Below are positions 1 through 9,588 of a stretch of 64,000 nt of DNA, piece by piece (position 1 is the stretch's first letter; each line of letters begins with the position of its first letter). Below the pieces are notes generated by a model that saw only the letters and a list, made by a program, of their open reading frames with translations, was not told where the DNA came from and did no database searches. Source of the stretch: Streptomyces carminius (GTDB lineage: Bacteria > Actinomycetota > Actinomycetes > Streptomycetales > Streptomycetaceae). The translations under genes and the position numbers were made by a program. Location: the NCBI RefSeq assembly GCF_002794255.1, contig NZ_PGGW01000039.1, positions 186,001 to 250,000 on the forward strand, given 5' to 3'.

Positions 1-2
1 GC

Positions 3-78
3 TGGTGCCCCCGGCAGGATTCGAACCTGCGACACCCGCTTTAGGAGAGCGGTGCTCTATCCCCTGAGCTACGAAGGC
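3..78 (-). tRNA. tRNA-Arg (anticodon CCT)
   Basis: On the minus strand the 76 nt fold as a full cloverleaf: acceptor GCCTTCG pairs with CGGGGGC (two G-T pairs), the anticodon stem is CCGCT/AGCGG with loop CTCCTAA, and the T arm carries GGTTCGAATCC. The anticodon CCT reads AGG arginine codons. The 3' CCA is encoded in the DNA (3-5). No intron or truncation is seen. Confidence 0.95.
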
Positions 79-175
79 GTGCGCAGACAGGTTAGCGGAT
101 CGGGGCGGGGCGTGCCGAACGCGTTGGCGGTGCTTCGGGGATCGGTCGGACGGGCGGACGGTCGGACGGGCGGGG

Positions 176-1999
<1,824 letters not shown>

Positions 2000-2160
2000 T
2001 CGGGGCTCTCCTCACACGGGAGGGTGGGTGGCGTACGGGCTGTGGGGTTGTCGTCGGGGCTGTGGCGGGCACATCGTCGCAGCGTGCCGAGCCGGCGGCC
2101 AGGGGTGTGGACAAGTGCCGGGAGCCGGGCCGGTGGTCCGTGGACGGGGGCACCTCGAAA

Positions 2161-2176
2161 TGTGACGCGGGTCACA
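2161..2176. promoter_or_regulatory. Crp-type palindrome between the GH3 and TetR genes
   Basis: TGTGACGCGGGTCACA matches the classical cAMP-receptor consensus TGTGA-N6-TCACA exactly and also the GTGAC/GTCAC half-sites expected for Streptomyces Crp. It lies 162 bp upstream of the hexosaminidase start and 97 bp upstream of the TetR start. A second inverted repeat, CGGGGA-N5-TCCCCG at 2195-2211, is closer to the TetR gene and could be its own operator. Binding is inferred from sequence alone. Confidence 0.6.
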
Positions 2177-2272
2177 GTGGTGATGTGGAACAACCGGGGA
2201 GGCGATCCCCGTTTGCGACGTTACCTATTCCGACGGGAGCCCGCTCCCCGGGAGTCCGCGAGAGGGGACGGC

Positions 2273-2944
2273 ATGGCGGCCACCGGCACCACCGCCCCGC
2301 GCGGCACCGTCCCGCCCCGGCGCGCGGACGCGGTCCGCAACCGGGAGCGGATCGTCGCCGCAGCCGGCCAGGCGTTCGCCCGCTACGGCTCCGACGCGTC
2401 GCTCGACGACATCGCCCGGCGCGCGGGCGTCGGCAACGCCACCCTCTACCGGCACTTCCCGGACCGGGAGACACTCGCGCACGAGGTCGTGCTCGCCGTG
2501 GTGGAGCGGATCACGGACCGGGCGCGGGCGGCCCTGGCGGAGTGCGGCCCGAGCGGCGGGGGAGACGATCCCTTCGAGGCGCTGCACCGCTTCGTCACCG
2601 GGGCGGCGCAGGAGCGCGTCGGTGCCCTCTGCCCGATGCTGGACGCGGACTTCGACAGCGAGGAGCCCCGGCTGCTGGCCGCCCGGCGCCGGCTGGAGGG
2701 GGCGGTCGGGGAACTCCTCGACCGGGCGCGGCGGGCCGGACGCCTCCGCGCGGACGCCGACACCGGCGATCTGCTGATGGCCGTGGGGCAGCTCACCCGG
2801 CCGCTGCCCGGCGCGGACTGCGCGCGGCTGGAGCGGTTCTCCGGCCGGCAGTTGCAGATCTACCTCGACGGGCTGCGTGCCCCGGCGGAGTCCCGGCTCC
2901 CCGGGCGGGCGGCGACCCTGGAGGCGCTGCGGCGGGAGGACTGA
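2273..2944 (+). CDS. TetR/AcrR family transcriptional regulator
   Basis: A 223-aa repressor-type protein. The HTH (about residues 18-62) reads RERIVAAAGQAFARYG, then the turn SLDDIARRAGVGNATLYRHF, typical of TetR. The rest is a divergent helical ligand domain ending in a C-terminal TetR segment with little recognisable identity. ATG 2273 was chosen because it follows GAGGGGAC and immediately precedes the HTH; the reading frame stays open upstream only because of high GC. Neighbours do not reveal a clear target: the divergent gene is a hexosaminidase and the downstream gene is convergent. Confidence 0.85.
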   Translation: MAATGTTAPRGTVPPRRADAVRNRERIVAAAGQAFARYGSDASLDDIARRAGVGNATLYRHFPDRETLAHEVVLAVVERITDRARAALAECGPSGGGDDPFEALHRFVTGAAQERVGALCPMLDADFDSEEPRLLAARRRLEGAVGELLDRARRAGRLRADADTGDLLMAVGQLTRPLPGADCARLERFSGRQLQIYLDGLRAPAESRLPGRAATLEALRRED

Positions 2945-3010
2945 CCGGAGCGACCGGAGACGGCCCTGCGGGAGACGGCCGGGAGCGCGTGCGTACGCCG
3001 CGTCCCGGTG

Positions 3011-3057
3011 ACCGGCCCCCACCGCGGACGACGGGGGTGTTCGCGGTGGGGGCCGGT
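3011..3057. terminator. bidirectional hairpin terminator
   Basis: Perfect 16-bp arms (3011-3026 with 3042-3057) around a 15-nt loop, sitting between the convergent TetR and GNAT genes. There is no clear T-tract, which is usual for Streptomyces terminators. Confidence 0.8.
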
Positions 3058-3102
3058 GTGTGCCGGGCGTCCGGACGGGGCGGGCGACGCAGTGGCAGGC
3101 GG

Positions 3103-3624
3103 TCAGGAGTCCAGCGGCTTCTCGTACCAGGCGACGTCCCAGAACCGGCCGAACTTCCGGCCCACCTCCCCGTAGGTGCCGATGTGGCGGAAGCCGAAAC
3201 GGGTGTGGAGGCGTACGGAGGCCGGGTTGGGCTGGGCGATGCCCGCGTAGGCGCGGTGGACGTCCTCGCCGGACAGGGCCTCGAAGAGGTGCTTGTAGAG
3301 CAGGGTGCCGATGCCCCGGCCGCGGGCGGTGGGGGAGAGGTAGACGCTGGTCTCGACCGAGGTGGAGTAGGCGGGCTTGGGGCGGAGCGGGCCGCTGGTG
3401 GCGTAGCCGAGCACCCGGCCCGTCCCCGTGTCCCGGGCAACCTGGAGGCGGTGCGGGCCGTCTATCGGGTGGGAGAGCAGCCAGGGACGTCTGTCCGCCG
3501 CGGTGAGGGGAACGGTGTCGAATGTGATGGGTGTCTCACGGACGTAGTGGTTGTAGATCTCGGTCAGCTCCGGGAGGTCCTCCTCTCCACCCGCCCTGAC
3601 CTGCACTTCTCCGTTCCCCGTCAC
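3103..3624 (-). CDS. GNAT N-acetyltransferase, phosphinothricin acetyltransferase-like
   Basis: A 173-aa acetyl-CoA-dependent acetyltransferase. It opens with the Pat/Bar-like block EIYNHYVRETPITFDTVPLT and contains the acetyl-CoA loop RGRGIGTLLYKHL (about 116-128) and a C-terminal GFRHIGTYGEVGRKFGRFWD typical of this subfamily. GTG 3624 is chosen because GGGGGAG lies 6 nt upstream; the long upstream open frame is non-coding. Divergent from hrdD. Natural substrate is unknown: homologues act on phosphinothricin, methionine sulfone or other amino acids. Confidence 0.85.
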   Translation of the reverse strand: MTGNGEVQVRAGGEEDLPELTEIYNHYVRETPITFDTVPLTAADRRPWLLSHPIDGPHRLQVARDTGTGRVLGYATSGPLRPKPAYSTSVETSVYLSPTARGRGIGTLLYKHLFEALSGEDVHRAYAGIAQPNPASVRLHTRFGFRHIGTYGEVGRKFGRFWDVAWYEKPLDS

Positions 3625-3687
3625 AAGGCTCCCCCTTCGTGCGGCGGCGCAGGATACCGCAAGATCGACAAAGTCGATGGGCGGCTT

Positions 3688-3717
3688 GGGAATTCTGTCC
3701 GGATTGAAGTCGTTGTT
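3688..3717 (+). promoter_or_regulatory. SigR-type promoter of hrdD
   Basis: GGGAAT at 3688-3693, an 18-bp spacer, then GTTGTT at 3712-3717: this matches the thiol-oxidative-stress sigma R consensus (GGGAAT-N18-GTT). In S. coelicolor hrdD is a known SigR target, so this is the expected promoter. The hrdD start is 88 bp downstream. Confidence 0.85.
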
Positions 3718-3804
3718 TCCAGCGAAGCGGGCACCCGGTTGAGAAGACGCCGGGTGGCCGGAACCGCCACCGACCAGTTGTAGACCACTCGTAAGGGAGT
3801 ACGT

Positions 3805-4821
3805 ATGGCAACCCGTGCCGTCGCCCGTCGTCAGGCCGATAGCAAGGGCTCTGGCGAGGCACGCACTGCTCGTACCTCGTCCTCGGGGGATGTCGCGGAC
3901 CGGGACCTGGTCGGCATGTACCTCGACGAGATCGCCCGCACTCCGCTGCTGGACGCGGCCAAGGAGGTCGAGCTCTCGCTCGCGATAGAGGCGGGTGTGT
4001 ACGCCCAGCAGATCCTCGACGGCGAGGTCGAGCCCGTCTCGGAGGACTCGCCGAGCGCGACCGCGCGCCGGGAGGAGCTGGCGGCGATCGTCGCCGAGGG
4101 CGAGCGTGCCAAGGACGTCTTCATCCGCTCCAACCTGCGTCTGGTCGTCGCCGTCGCACGGCGCTACCCCCGCAGCGGACTGCCGCTGCTGGACCTGATC
4201 CAGGAGGGGAACGCGGGCCTGGTGCGGGCGGTCGAGAAGTTCGACTACCGCAAGGGCTTCAAGTTCTCCACCTACGCGACATGGTGGATCCGGCAGGCCA
4301 TCACACGGTCGATCGCCGACCAGTCGCGCACGATCCGGCTGCCCGTCCACCTGGTGGAGGAGCTGGGCCGGATCCGCCGTGTGCAGCGGGAGTTCAACCG
4401 CGAGCACGGGCGCGACCCCGAGCCCGCCGAGATCGCCGAGGAGCTGGGCTCGACGGCCGAGCGCGTCACGGACGTGCTCGACTGGGCGCGCGACCCGGTC
4501 AGCCTCAACATGTCCGTGGACGACGAGGGCGAGACGCAGTTCGGCGACCTGCTGGAGGACACCTCCGCGACCTCGCCGGAGGACTCCGTGCTCGTGATGC
4601 TGCGGCGTGAGGAGCTGGAGGAAATGATCGGGCGCCTGGACGACCGCACCGCCTCCATCATCCGCGCGCGCTACGGCATCGAGGATGGGCGCGAGCGCAC
4701 GCTGACGGAGGTCGGCAAGCAGCACGGCCTGACGCGGGAACGCATTCGCCAGATCGAGAAGCACGCCCTGCTGGAACTGAAGAAGATGGCTCGTGACACG
4801 GGCTTCGACGCGGCGGCGTGA
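3805..4821 (+). CDS. hrdD: group 2 RNA polymerase sigma factor HrdD
   Basis: A 338-aa sigma-70 family protein. It has region 1.2 (DLVGMYLDEIARTPLL, about 34-49), the highly conserved region 2 (PLLDLIQEGNAGLVRAVEKF followed by the -10 recognition helix ending in TWWIRQAI), region 3 and region 4 (GRERTLTEVGKQHGLTRERI). It lacks the long N-terminal extension of the principal sigma HrdB. The start MATRAVARR and the C-terminus RDTGFDAAA match what I recall of S. coelicolor HrdD. AAGGGAG precedes the ATG. HrdD is non-essential there and shares promoter specificity with HrdB. Transcription is probably induced by thiol stress via the upstream SigR promoter. Confidence 0.93.
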   Translation: MATRAVARRQADSKGSGEARTARTSSSGDVADRDLVGMYLDEIARTPLLDAAKEVELSLAIEAGVYAQQILDGEVEPVSEDSPSATARREELAAIVAEGERAKDVFIRSNLRLVVAVARRYPRSGLPLLDLIQEGNAGLVRAVEKFDYRKGFKFSTYATWWIRQAITRSIADQSRTIRLPVHLVEELGRIRRVQREFNREHGRDPEPAEIAEELGSTAERVTDVLDWARDPVSLNMSVDDEGETQFGDLLEDTSATSPEDSVLVMLRREELEEMIGRLDDRTASIIRARYGIEDGRERTLTEVGKQHGLTRERIRQIEKHALLELKKMARDTGFDAAA

Positions 4822-4920
4822 CGGGGCGGGGCACGGCGGAACGCACCGTGCCGCGCGGCCCCGGCCCCCGAGACACCCCGGCGGAAGACCCGCATCCGAC
4901 CAGCACGACCCGCACGGCCA

Positions 4921-4954
4921 GAGCCCCGGCACTCCCCGAGTGACCGGGGCTCTG
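4921..4954. terminator. hairpin terminator between hrdD and the P1 peptidase
   Basis: Arms AGAGCCCCGG (4921-4930) and CCGGGGCTCT (4945-4954) pair perfectly, and the loop itself contains CACT/AGTG pairs. It lies between convergent genes and probably serves both. Confidence 0.8.
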
Positions 4955-5006
4955 CCGCGCCCGTGGGATGCCGCCTCCGGTGCCGGGGGGATCCCGGAGG
5001 GACGGC

Positions 5007-6224
5007 TCAGGAGCGGGGGCGGGGGCGGCTGTAGAGATCGCGGTAGGCGGGGAACACCCCGCCCGGGCCGTCCACGCCCTCCGCGGCCAGCACCGCCTTC
5101 ACCACCGCCCGTGTCAGGGTGTCGGCCCCGGCGGCCAGCACGGCGTTGAACTCCTCGACGGCCTCGAACCCGGTGGGGCCCCCGGCGGGCTCCCCGGTGG
5201 GCCCTCCGGCGGCGGGGCCGTCGGCGGCCTCCCGTACGGCCGTCGGCCGGGCCCCGGTGGCCAGGGCGAACACGGTGTCGCCGTCGGTGAGCAGATGGAC
5301 CGGGCGGACCGCACGGGCCAGCCCGTCGTGGGAGGTGCCCGCCAGCTTGTGCGCCTGGGCACGGGAGAGCGCGGCGTCGGTGGCCACCACGGCCAGGGTG
5401 GTGTTGAGCGGCGCGCGTACGGAGGCGGCCGTACGGCGCTCGGACTCCTGCCGGGCGGCTGCCAGCCTGCGCAGCGCCTCGGCGTGCTCGGCCGCGGAAG
5501 GGAAGGCCGGACGCCCGCCGCCGTACAGCTCGCCGTAGAGCGCACCCGTCGCCGGGTCGAGCACCGAACCCGCGGCGTTGACCACGACCAGCGCGCCCAC
5601 GGTCGTACCCGAGGGCAGGACCGTGCTCGCGGTGCCCACTCCGCCCTTGAGGCCACCCGCCACCGCTCCCGTTCCGGCGCCGACACAGCCCTGGGGCACC
5701 GGGCTCCCGGGAGCCGTACGGTCGGCGGCCCCGGCCGCCTCGCGGCCGAGCGCGGCGTCGGGGCGGGCCCGCCAGGAGCCGCCGCGGCCGAGGTCGAAGA
5801 GGCACGCGGCCGGAACCACCGGCACCACCTGCTCCGGTTCGGGGCCGACCCGGAAGCCGCGGCCCCGTTCCGCCAGCCAGTCCACGACCCCGCAGGCCGC
5901 ATCCAGCCCGAACGCGCTGCCGCCGGTCAGCACCAGGGCGTCGACGCGCTGCACCAGATTGCGGGGGTCGAGGGCGTCGGTCTCCCGGGTGCCGGGGCCG
6001 CCGCCCCGGACGTCCACCGCGGCCACCGCCCCGCCCTCCGGCGCGAGAACCACCGTCGTACCCGTCAGCCGGCCGTCGCCCCGGTAGCGGGCATGGCCGA
6101 CCCGCAGCCCCGTTACGTCCGTCAGTGCGTCCAGGGGGCCCATGGCCTCCGCGGACCCCGTGCCGTCCGTGCCGCCCATGCCGTCCGTGCCGTCCGTGCC
6201 GTCCGTGCTGTCCGTGCTGTTCAT
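5007..6224 (-). CDS. P1 (DmpA/S58) family aminopeptidase-like protein
   Basis: A self-processing N-terminal nucleophile hydrolase of the P1/DmpA family, about 405 aa. Visible family blocks are DVTGLRVGHARY near the N-terminus, LVLTGGSAFGLDAACGVVDWL, the GCVGAGTGAVAGGLKGG segment and VVVNAAGSV; homologues cleave N-terminal residues from small peptides or amides. The first 30 residues are a low-complexity TDG/GTD repeat encoded by a GTGCCGTCC-type 9-bp tandem repeat (about 6150-6220). ATG 6224 has GGGGA 11 nt upstream; ATG 6233 is too close to it, and a start inside the repeat (MGPLDALTDV) is possible. Convergent with hrdD. Confidence 0.85.
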   Translation of the reverse strand: MNSTDSTDGTDGTDGMGGTDGTGSAEAMGPLDALTDVTGLRVGHARYRGDGRLTGTTVVLAPEGGAVAAVDVRGGGPGTRETDALDPRNLVQRVDALVLTGGSAFGLDAACGVVDWLAERGRGFRVGPEPEQVVPVVPAACLFDLGRGGSWRARPDAALGREAAGAADRTAPGSPVPQGCVGAGTGAVAGGLKGGVGTASTVLPSGTTVGALVVVNAAGSVLDPATGALYGELYGGGRPAFPSAAEHAEALRRLAAARQESERRTAASVRAPLNTTLAVVATDAALSRAQAHKLAGTSHDGLARAVRPVHLLTDGDTVFALATGARPTAVREAADGPAAGGPTGEPAGGPTGFEAVEEFNAVLAAGADTLTRAVVKAVLAAEGVDGPGGVFPAYRDLYSRPRPRS

Positions 6225-6310
6225 ACGGGCCATGGTCCCCGGTACGGCCCCGGAGGCGGCTGCCGCGACGCTCCCGGGGCGGCGGGCCGGGGCCGCCGTA
6301 CCCTGGGGGC

Positions 6311-6523
6311 ATGAACACCCCCGCCACTCCCGGCCCCGGGCACCGTGCCCCGGCGGACCCGGCTTCCGCACTGGACTTCACCGACCCGCTGAGCCGGCCG
6401 TCGAACGACGACACCGACCGGGGCTGGGGCGACCGGGGCTGGGGCGAACGGGCGGACACGGCGGGTGGCGACGCGGCCGACCTGGCCCGTTTCCTGGAGG
6501 AGAAGCCCCCGCACCACCTGTGA
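6311..6523 (+). CDS. small hydrophilic protein, conserved-looking, unknown function
   Basis: A 70-aa acidic protein with no membrane segment or signal. It contains a duplicated DRGWGDRGWGE motif and ends FLEEKPPHHL. The start is supported by a TACCCT -10 box (6299-6304) six nt before the ATG, the leaderless arrangement seen at other genes in this window. It is divergent from the P1 peptidase with only 86 bp between start codons. I do not recognise a family. Confidence 0.6.
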   Translation: MNTPATPGPGHRAPADPASALDFTDPLSRPSNDDTDRGWGDRGWGERADTAGGDAADLARFLEEKPPHHL

Positions 6524-6590
6524 GGCACGAGCGCGAGCGCGGGCTCGAGCACGAGTGCGGGCGCGGGTGGACGGCGGGGTGTGTCCGGGA

Positions 6591-7148
6591 CTACGCCCGG
6601 CCGGTGCCCTCGCCGCCGGTGAATCCCGGGCCGCCGGGGGCACCGCGCTGCGGGCCCAGCCCGGCCGCACCCGCCGCCGGGCCCTGCTCGGCGCGGAGGG
6701 CGACCAGGGTGTCGCGGATCTCGGCGAGCAGCTCCACCTCGCTCTTCTGAGCGGGTGTCGCGGCCATCTCCGCCGCCTCCTCGGTGTCCAGGGCGTCCAG
6801 CCGCTTCTTGAGCTTGTTCATGGGCACGATCATGAGGAAGTACACGACCGCCGCGGTGATCAGGAAGGTCAGGGAGGCGCTCAGCACCGTGCCCCACTTG
6901 ATCGTGATGCCGTTGATGACCGCGCCCGTCGACTCGTCGATCTCGCACGGGCCCTGGAGGCAGGAGTGGTAGCGGTCGAGGTCCTTGGGCCCGATGGAGC
7001 CCACCACCGGGTTGATGACGCCCTCCACGACCGAGTTCACGATCTTGGTGAAGGCCGCTCCGATGACGACGGCAACGGCCAGGTCGACCACGTTGCCCCG
7101 CATCAGGAAGGCCTTGAACCCGTTCAGGACGCCTTGCTTCTCGCTCAA
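6591..7148 (-). CDS. mscL: large-conductance mechanosensitive channel MscL
   Basis: A 185-aa membrane channel that opens under hypo-osmotic membrane tension. TM1 reads GFKAFLMRGNVVDLAVAVVI with the classic gate segment, followed by NPVVGSIG, a periplasmic loop with two cysteines (SCLQGPC), TM2 (AVVYFLMIVPMNKL) and the cytoplasmic helix. A C-terminal tail of about 45 residues rich in Gly, Pro and Ala extends the protein beyond E. coli MscL (136 aa). TTG 7148 is preferred (GAGAGG 7 nt upstream; product begins MSEKQG); an ATG at 7202 would add an unconserved extension. Confidence 0.93.
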   Translation of the reverse strand: MSEKQGVLNGFKAFLMRGNVVDLAVAVVIGAAFTKIVNSVVEGVINPVVGSIGPKDLDRYHSCLQGPCEIDESTGAVINGITIKWGTVLSASLTFLITAAVVYFLMIVPMNKLKKRLDALDTEEAAEMAATPAQKSEVELLAEIRDTLVALRAEQGPAAGAAGLGPQRGAPGGPGFTGGEGTGRA

Positions 7149-7280
7149 CGGACTGCCTCTCTGCACATGCGCGCCGACCCTCGCCGACGGAACGCAGCAC
7201 ACGCTGCATGACCCCCGCGCCGGTTGTCCAATCCGGGGATCCGTCCGGGGCGGGCCCCGGGAGCGGCCGGTCGGCGCAGG

Positions 7281-7976
7281 TCAGCACAGGGTCACCGCCA
7301 GTTGGGAGTGTGCGGCGGCCCCGGCGAGCCGGGCCGCCACGGGCCGTGGCACCGAGAGCACCACCAGCGCCCCGGCTTCCTCGCCGGAGGCACCAAAGGC
7401 ACCGGAGAGACCGGACGCACCGGAGGAGCCGGAGCCGTCCGGGCCGGGACCGGGAACGGCGGCCACCCGTACGTTCCGGGCGACGGTCCGGGCAGGACGG
7501 CCGGCCGGGACGCCCGCGGTGGTGTCGTCGACGGTGGTGGCCAGTACGTCCACCCGGTCGCCGGGCCGCAGCAGTCGCACCACGGCGGCGTCCGGAATCC
7601 GCACCGGGGCCTCGACCTCGGCCGCCGTGTCACCGCCGTGCCCGGGCGAGGACCGGGCCGCTGCCGACGGTGCGGGTGGTGCGGGTGCCGGCGCCCGTTG
7701 TGCGGCGGACCCGAGCGCGGACGGGGCCGGCTCCCCGCCGGGCCCGCCACGCGGCATCCAGGCCACGGCCACCGTGGCGGCCGCGGCGAGGGAGACGGCC
7801 GCCGCGCGCCTGCCCCGTCCCGCCGTCCGCAGCGACCCGAGGAGACCGCGGCCGGCGCGCACCGGCTCGAACTCCGGCACGGGACAGGAAGGAGGCGGAC
7901 AGGAGGACGGCTGGGAGGAAGAGCGCCGGGAGGCGGAAGGGAGAGAAGGGCAGGGGGAAGAGGACACCGCGGTCAC
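7281..7976 (-). CDS. SAF-domain membrane protein (CpaB/RcpC-like)
   Basis: A 231-aa protein with a Ser/Pro-rich N-terminus (1-45), one membrane segment (AAAVSLAAAATVAVAW, about 57-72), an Ala/Pro-rich linker and a C-terminal SAF-like domain (PVRIPDAAVVRLLRPGDRVD onward) of the type found in CpaB, the Flp/tad pilus assembly protein. No other pilus genes are nearby, so a role in pilus assembly is not supported here. GTG 7976 has only a weak AAGG ribosome site, so the start is uncertain. It lies 34 nt after the mtnP-side intergenic region on the same strand. Confidence 0.6.
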   Translation of the reverse strand: MTAVSSSPCPSLPSASRRSSSQPSSCPPPSCPVPEFEPVRAGRGLLGSLRTAGRGRRAAAVSLAAAATVAVAWMPRGGPGGEPAPSALGSAAQRAPAPAPPAPSAAARSSPGHGGDTAAEVEAPVRIPDAAVVRLLRPGDRVDVLATTVDDTTAGVPAGRPARTVARNVRVAAVPGPGPDGSGSSGASGLSGAFGASGEEAGALVVLSVPRPVAARLAGAAAHSQLAVTLC

Positions 7977-8031
7977 CGCCTTGGAGAGGGAACTCCCTCA
8001 CGATGGCCGGTTCCGCGCGAGTCCGCCGGGC

Positions 8032-8060
8032 CCTGTGGAGAGCCCACAGGCTGTGGACAA
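8032..8060. promoter_or_regulatory. inverted repeat abutting a DnaA-box-like 9-mer
   Basis: CCTGTGG-N5-CCACAGG (8032-8050) is followed at 8052-8060 by TGTGGACAA, the complement of the Streptomyces DnaA box TTGTCCACA. It lies upstream of the SAF-domain gene. A single DnaA box occurs often by chance, so the function is open. Confidence 0.3.
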
Positions 8061-8149
8061 CTCCGTCACCCACACGGGCCGCACACGCCCCTCACGCCAC
8101 GCAGGACGCGTCCCGCGGCGGCCCCACGCCGGCTCCACGCCGGCCGTCC

Positions 8150-8998
8150 CTACGGCAGCGCGATCCCCGGGTCCATGCCGTCCAGCGCGCCCGCGCACCC
8201 GCACTCCCGCTCCACCGGCAGTCCGGCCACCACGTCGAAGAGCACCTCGCGCAGCCGTCCGACGTTCTGAGCGAAGACTTCGAGCACCTCCTCGTGCGAG
8301 ACGCCCTCACCCGTCTCCGCACCGGCGTCCAGGTCGGTGACCAGGGCGATCGAGGTGTAGCACAGGGCGAGTTCCCGGGCGAGGACGGCCTCCGGGTGCC
8401 CGGTCATCCCGACCACGGACCATCCCTGTGCCGCGTGCCAGCGCGACTCCGCGCGGGTCGAGAAGCGCGGTCCCTCGACCACCACCATCGTGCCGCCGTC
8501 CACCGGCTCCCACCCCCGGCCGCGGGCCGCCGCGAGCGCGGCCGTACGGCCCGCTCCGCAGTAGGGGTCGGCGAAGGTCAGGTGCACCACGTTCGGCACC
8601 GAGCCGTCGGACAGTGCCTCGCCGTCGTAGTAGGTCTGGACGCGTGACTTCGTACGGTCCACCAGCTGGTCCGGGACGACCAGGGTGCCCGGCCCGTACT
8701 CGGGGCGCAGACCGCCCACCGCGCACGGCCCCAGCACCTGGCGCACACCGGCCGAGCGCAGGGCCCAGAGGTTGGCGCGGTAGTTGACGCGGTGCGGCGG
8801 CAGGTGGTGCTTGCGCCCGTGCCGGGGCAGGAAGGCCACGCGCCGCCCGGCGACCTCGCCGAGGAAGAGGGAGTCGCTCGGTGGGCCGTAGGGCGTCTCC
8901 ACCGTGAGCTCCGTCACGTCCTCCAGGAAGGAGTAGAACCCGGACCCGCCGATGACGCCTATCTCCGCCTGCGGAGCGCTTCCTGTCTGAGAAGTCAT
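8150..8998 (-). CDS. mtnP: S-methyl-5'-thioadenosine phosphorylase
   Basis: A 282-aa cytosolic purine phosphorylase that splits methylthioadenosine with phosphate in methionine salvage. Visible motifs are the N-terminal phosphate loop IGVIGGSGFYSFL, FLPRHGRKHHLPPHRVNYRAN, GTLVVPDQLVDRT and EGPRFSTRAESRWH followed by VGMTGHPEAVLARELALCY, all characteristic of the MTAP/PNP family. ATG 8998 is preceded by TAGGGT seven nt upstream (leaderless arrangement), which favours it over the longer open frame. No other methionine-salvage gene is adjacent. Confidence 0.93.
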   Translation of the reverse strand: MTSQTGSAPQAEIGVIGGSGFYSFLEDVTELTVETPYGPPSDSLFLGEVAGRRVAFLPRHGRKHHLPPHRVNYRANLWALRSAGVRQVLGPCAVGGLRPEYGPGTLVVPDQLVDRTKSRVQTYYDGEALSDGSVPNVVHLTFADPYCGAGRTAALAAARGRGWEPVDGGTMVVVEGPRFSTRAESRWHAAQGWSVVGMTGHPEAVLARELALCYTSIALVTDLDAGAETGEGVSHEEVLEVFAQNVGRLREVLFDVVAGLPVERECGCAGALDGMDPGIALP

Positions 8999-9112
8999 GG
9001 CCGTCACCCTAGCCCGCCCGGCGGGCACGCCGGAGACCCCGCCGGGCCGCGGCGGGGTCGGTGGCGTTCGGGATGCGTCCGGGGGCCGGACGTGTCGTGG
9101 GGACGCGCCGCC

Positions 9113-9478
9113 TCAGGCCGCCGTCGAACCCGCCTTGGAGGACGAGCCGCCCGACGAACCCGACGACGAGGACGACGACGAACCCGACGACGAGGAAGAA
9201 GACGACGAGCTGTCGCTTTTCTTCTCGGCCGAGGACGACGACGAAGCCGAGGAAGCCGAGGAAGACGAAGACGACGACGAAGCCGAGCTGCCGGACGAGG
9301 AGCTGCGGCTGTCGTTCCGGTAGAAGCCGGAGCCCTTGAAGACGATGCCGACCGCCGAGAACACCTTCTTCAGGCGTCCCTCGCAGCTCGGGCACTCGGT
9401 GAGCGCGTCGTCGGTGAACTTCTGAACCGCTTCCAGGCCCTCGCCGCACTCGGTGCACTGGTACTGATAGGTCGGCAC
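9113..9478 (-). CDS. FmdB-family zinc-ribbon protein with long serine-rich tail
   Basis: A 121-aa protein. Residues 1-52 are a clean FmdB/CxxC-CxxC zinc ribbon: MPTYQYQCTECGEGLE with the second pair in CPSCEGR, then KKVFSAVGIVFKGSGFYRND. From about residue 55 the sequence is an almost pure serine tail with a few Gly, Ala and Lys, ending SKAGSTAA. FmdB proteins were named from the formamidase operon; their general function is unclear and a regulatory or metal-binding role is assumed. GGAGGAG precedes the ATG. The serine tract is encoded largely by TCG and TCC, so slippage between genomes would be expected. Confidence 0.88.
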   Translation of the reverse strand: MPTYQYQCTECGEGLEAVQKFTDDALTECPSCEGRLKKVFSAVGIVFKGSGFYRNDSRSSSSGSSASSSSSSSSASSASSSSSAEKKSDSSSSSSSSSGSSSSSSSGSSGGSSSKAGSTAA

Positions 9479-9588
9479 TTGCTCCTCCTGGCACTCTTAC
9501 CTGTGGAGTGCTAACGACGCACCATGGTGCAGCATTCCGGCGGCTTAGTCCACTGCGGACGGCCGACGGTGACCCTCGCCACGTGCCG

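Noticed and set aside
3103..7287. 1394-codon minus-strand open frame
   Set aside because: It runs through hrdD, the P1 peptidase and mscL in the wrong frame; only the terminal GNAT domain (3103-3624) is coding.
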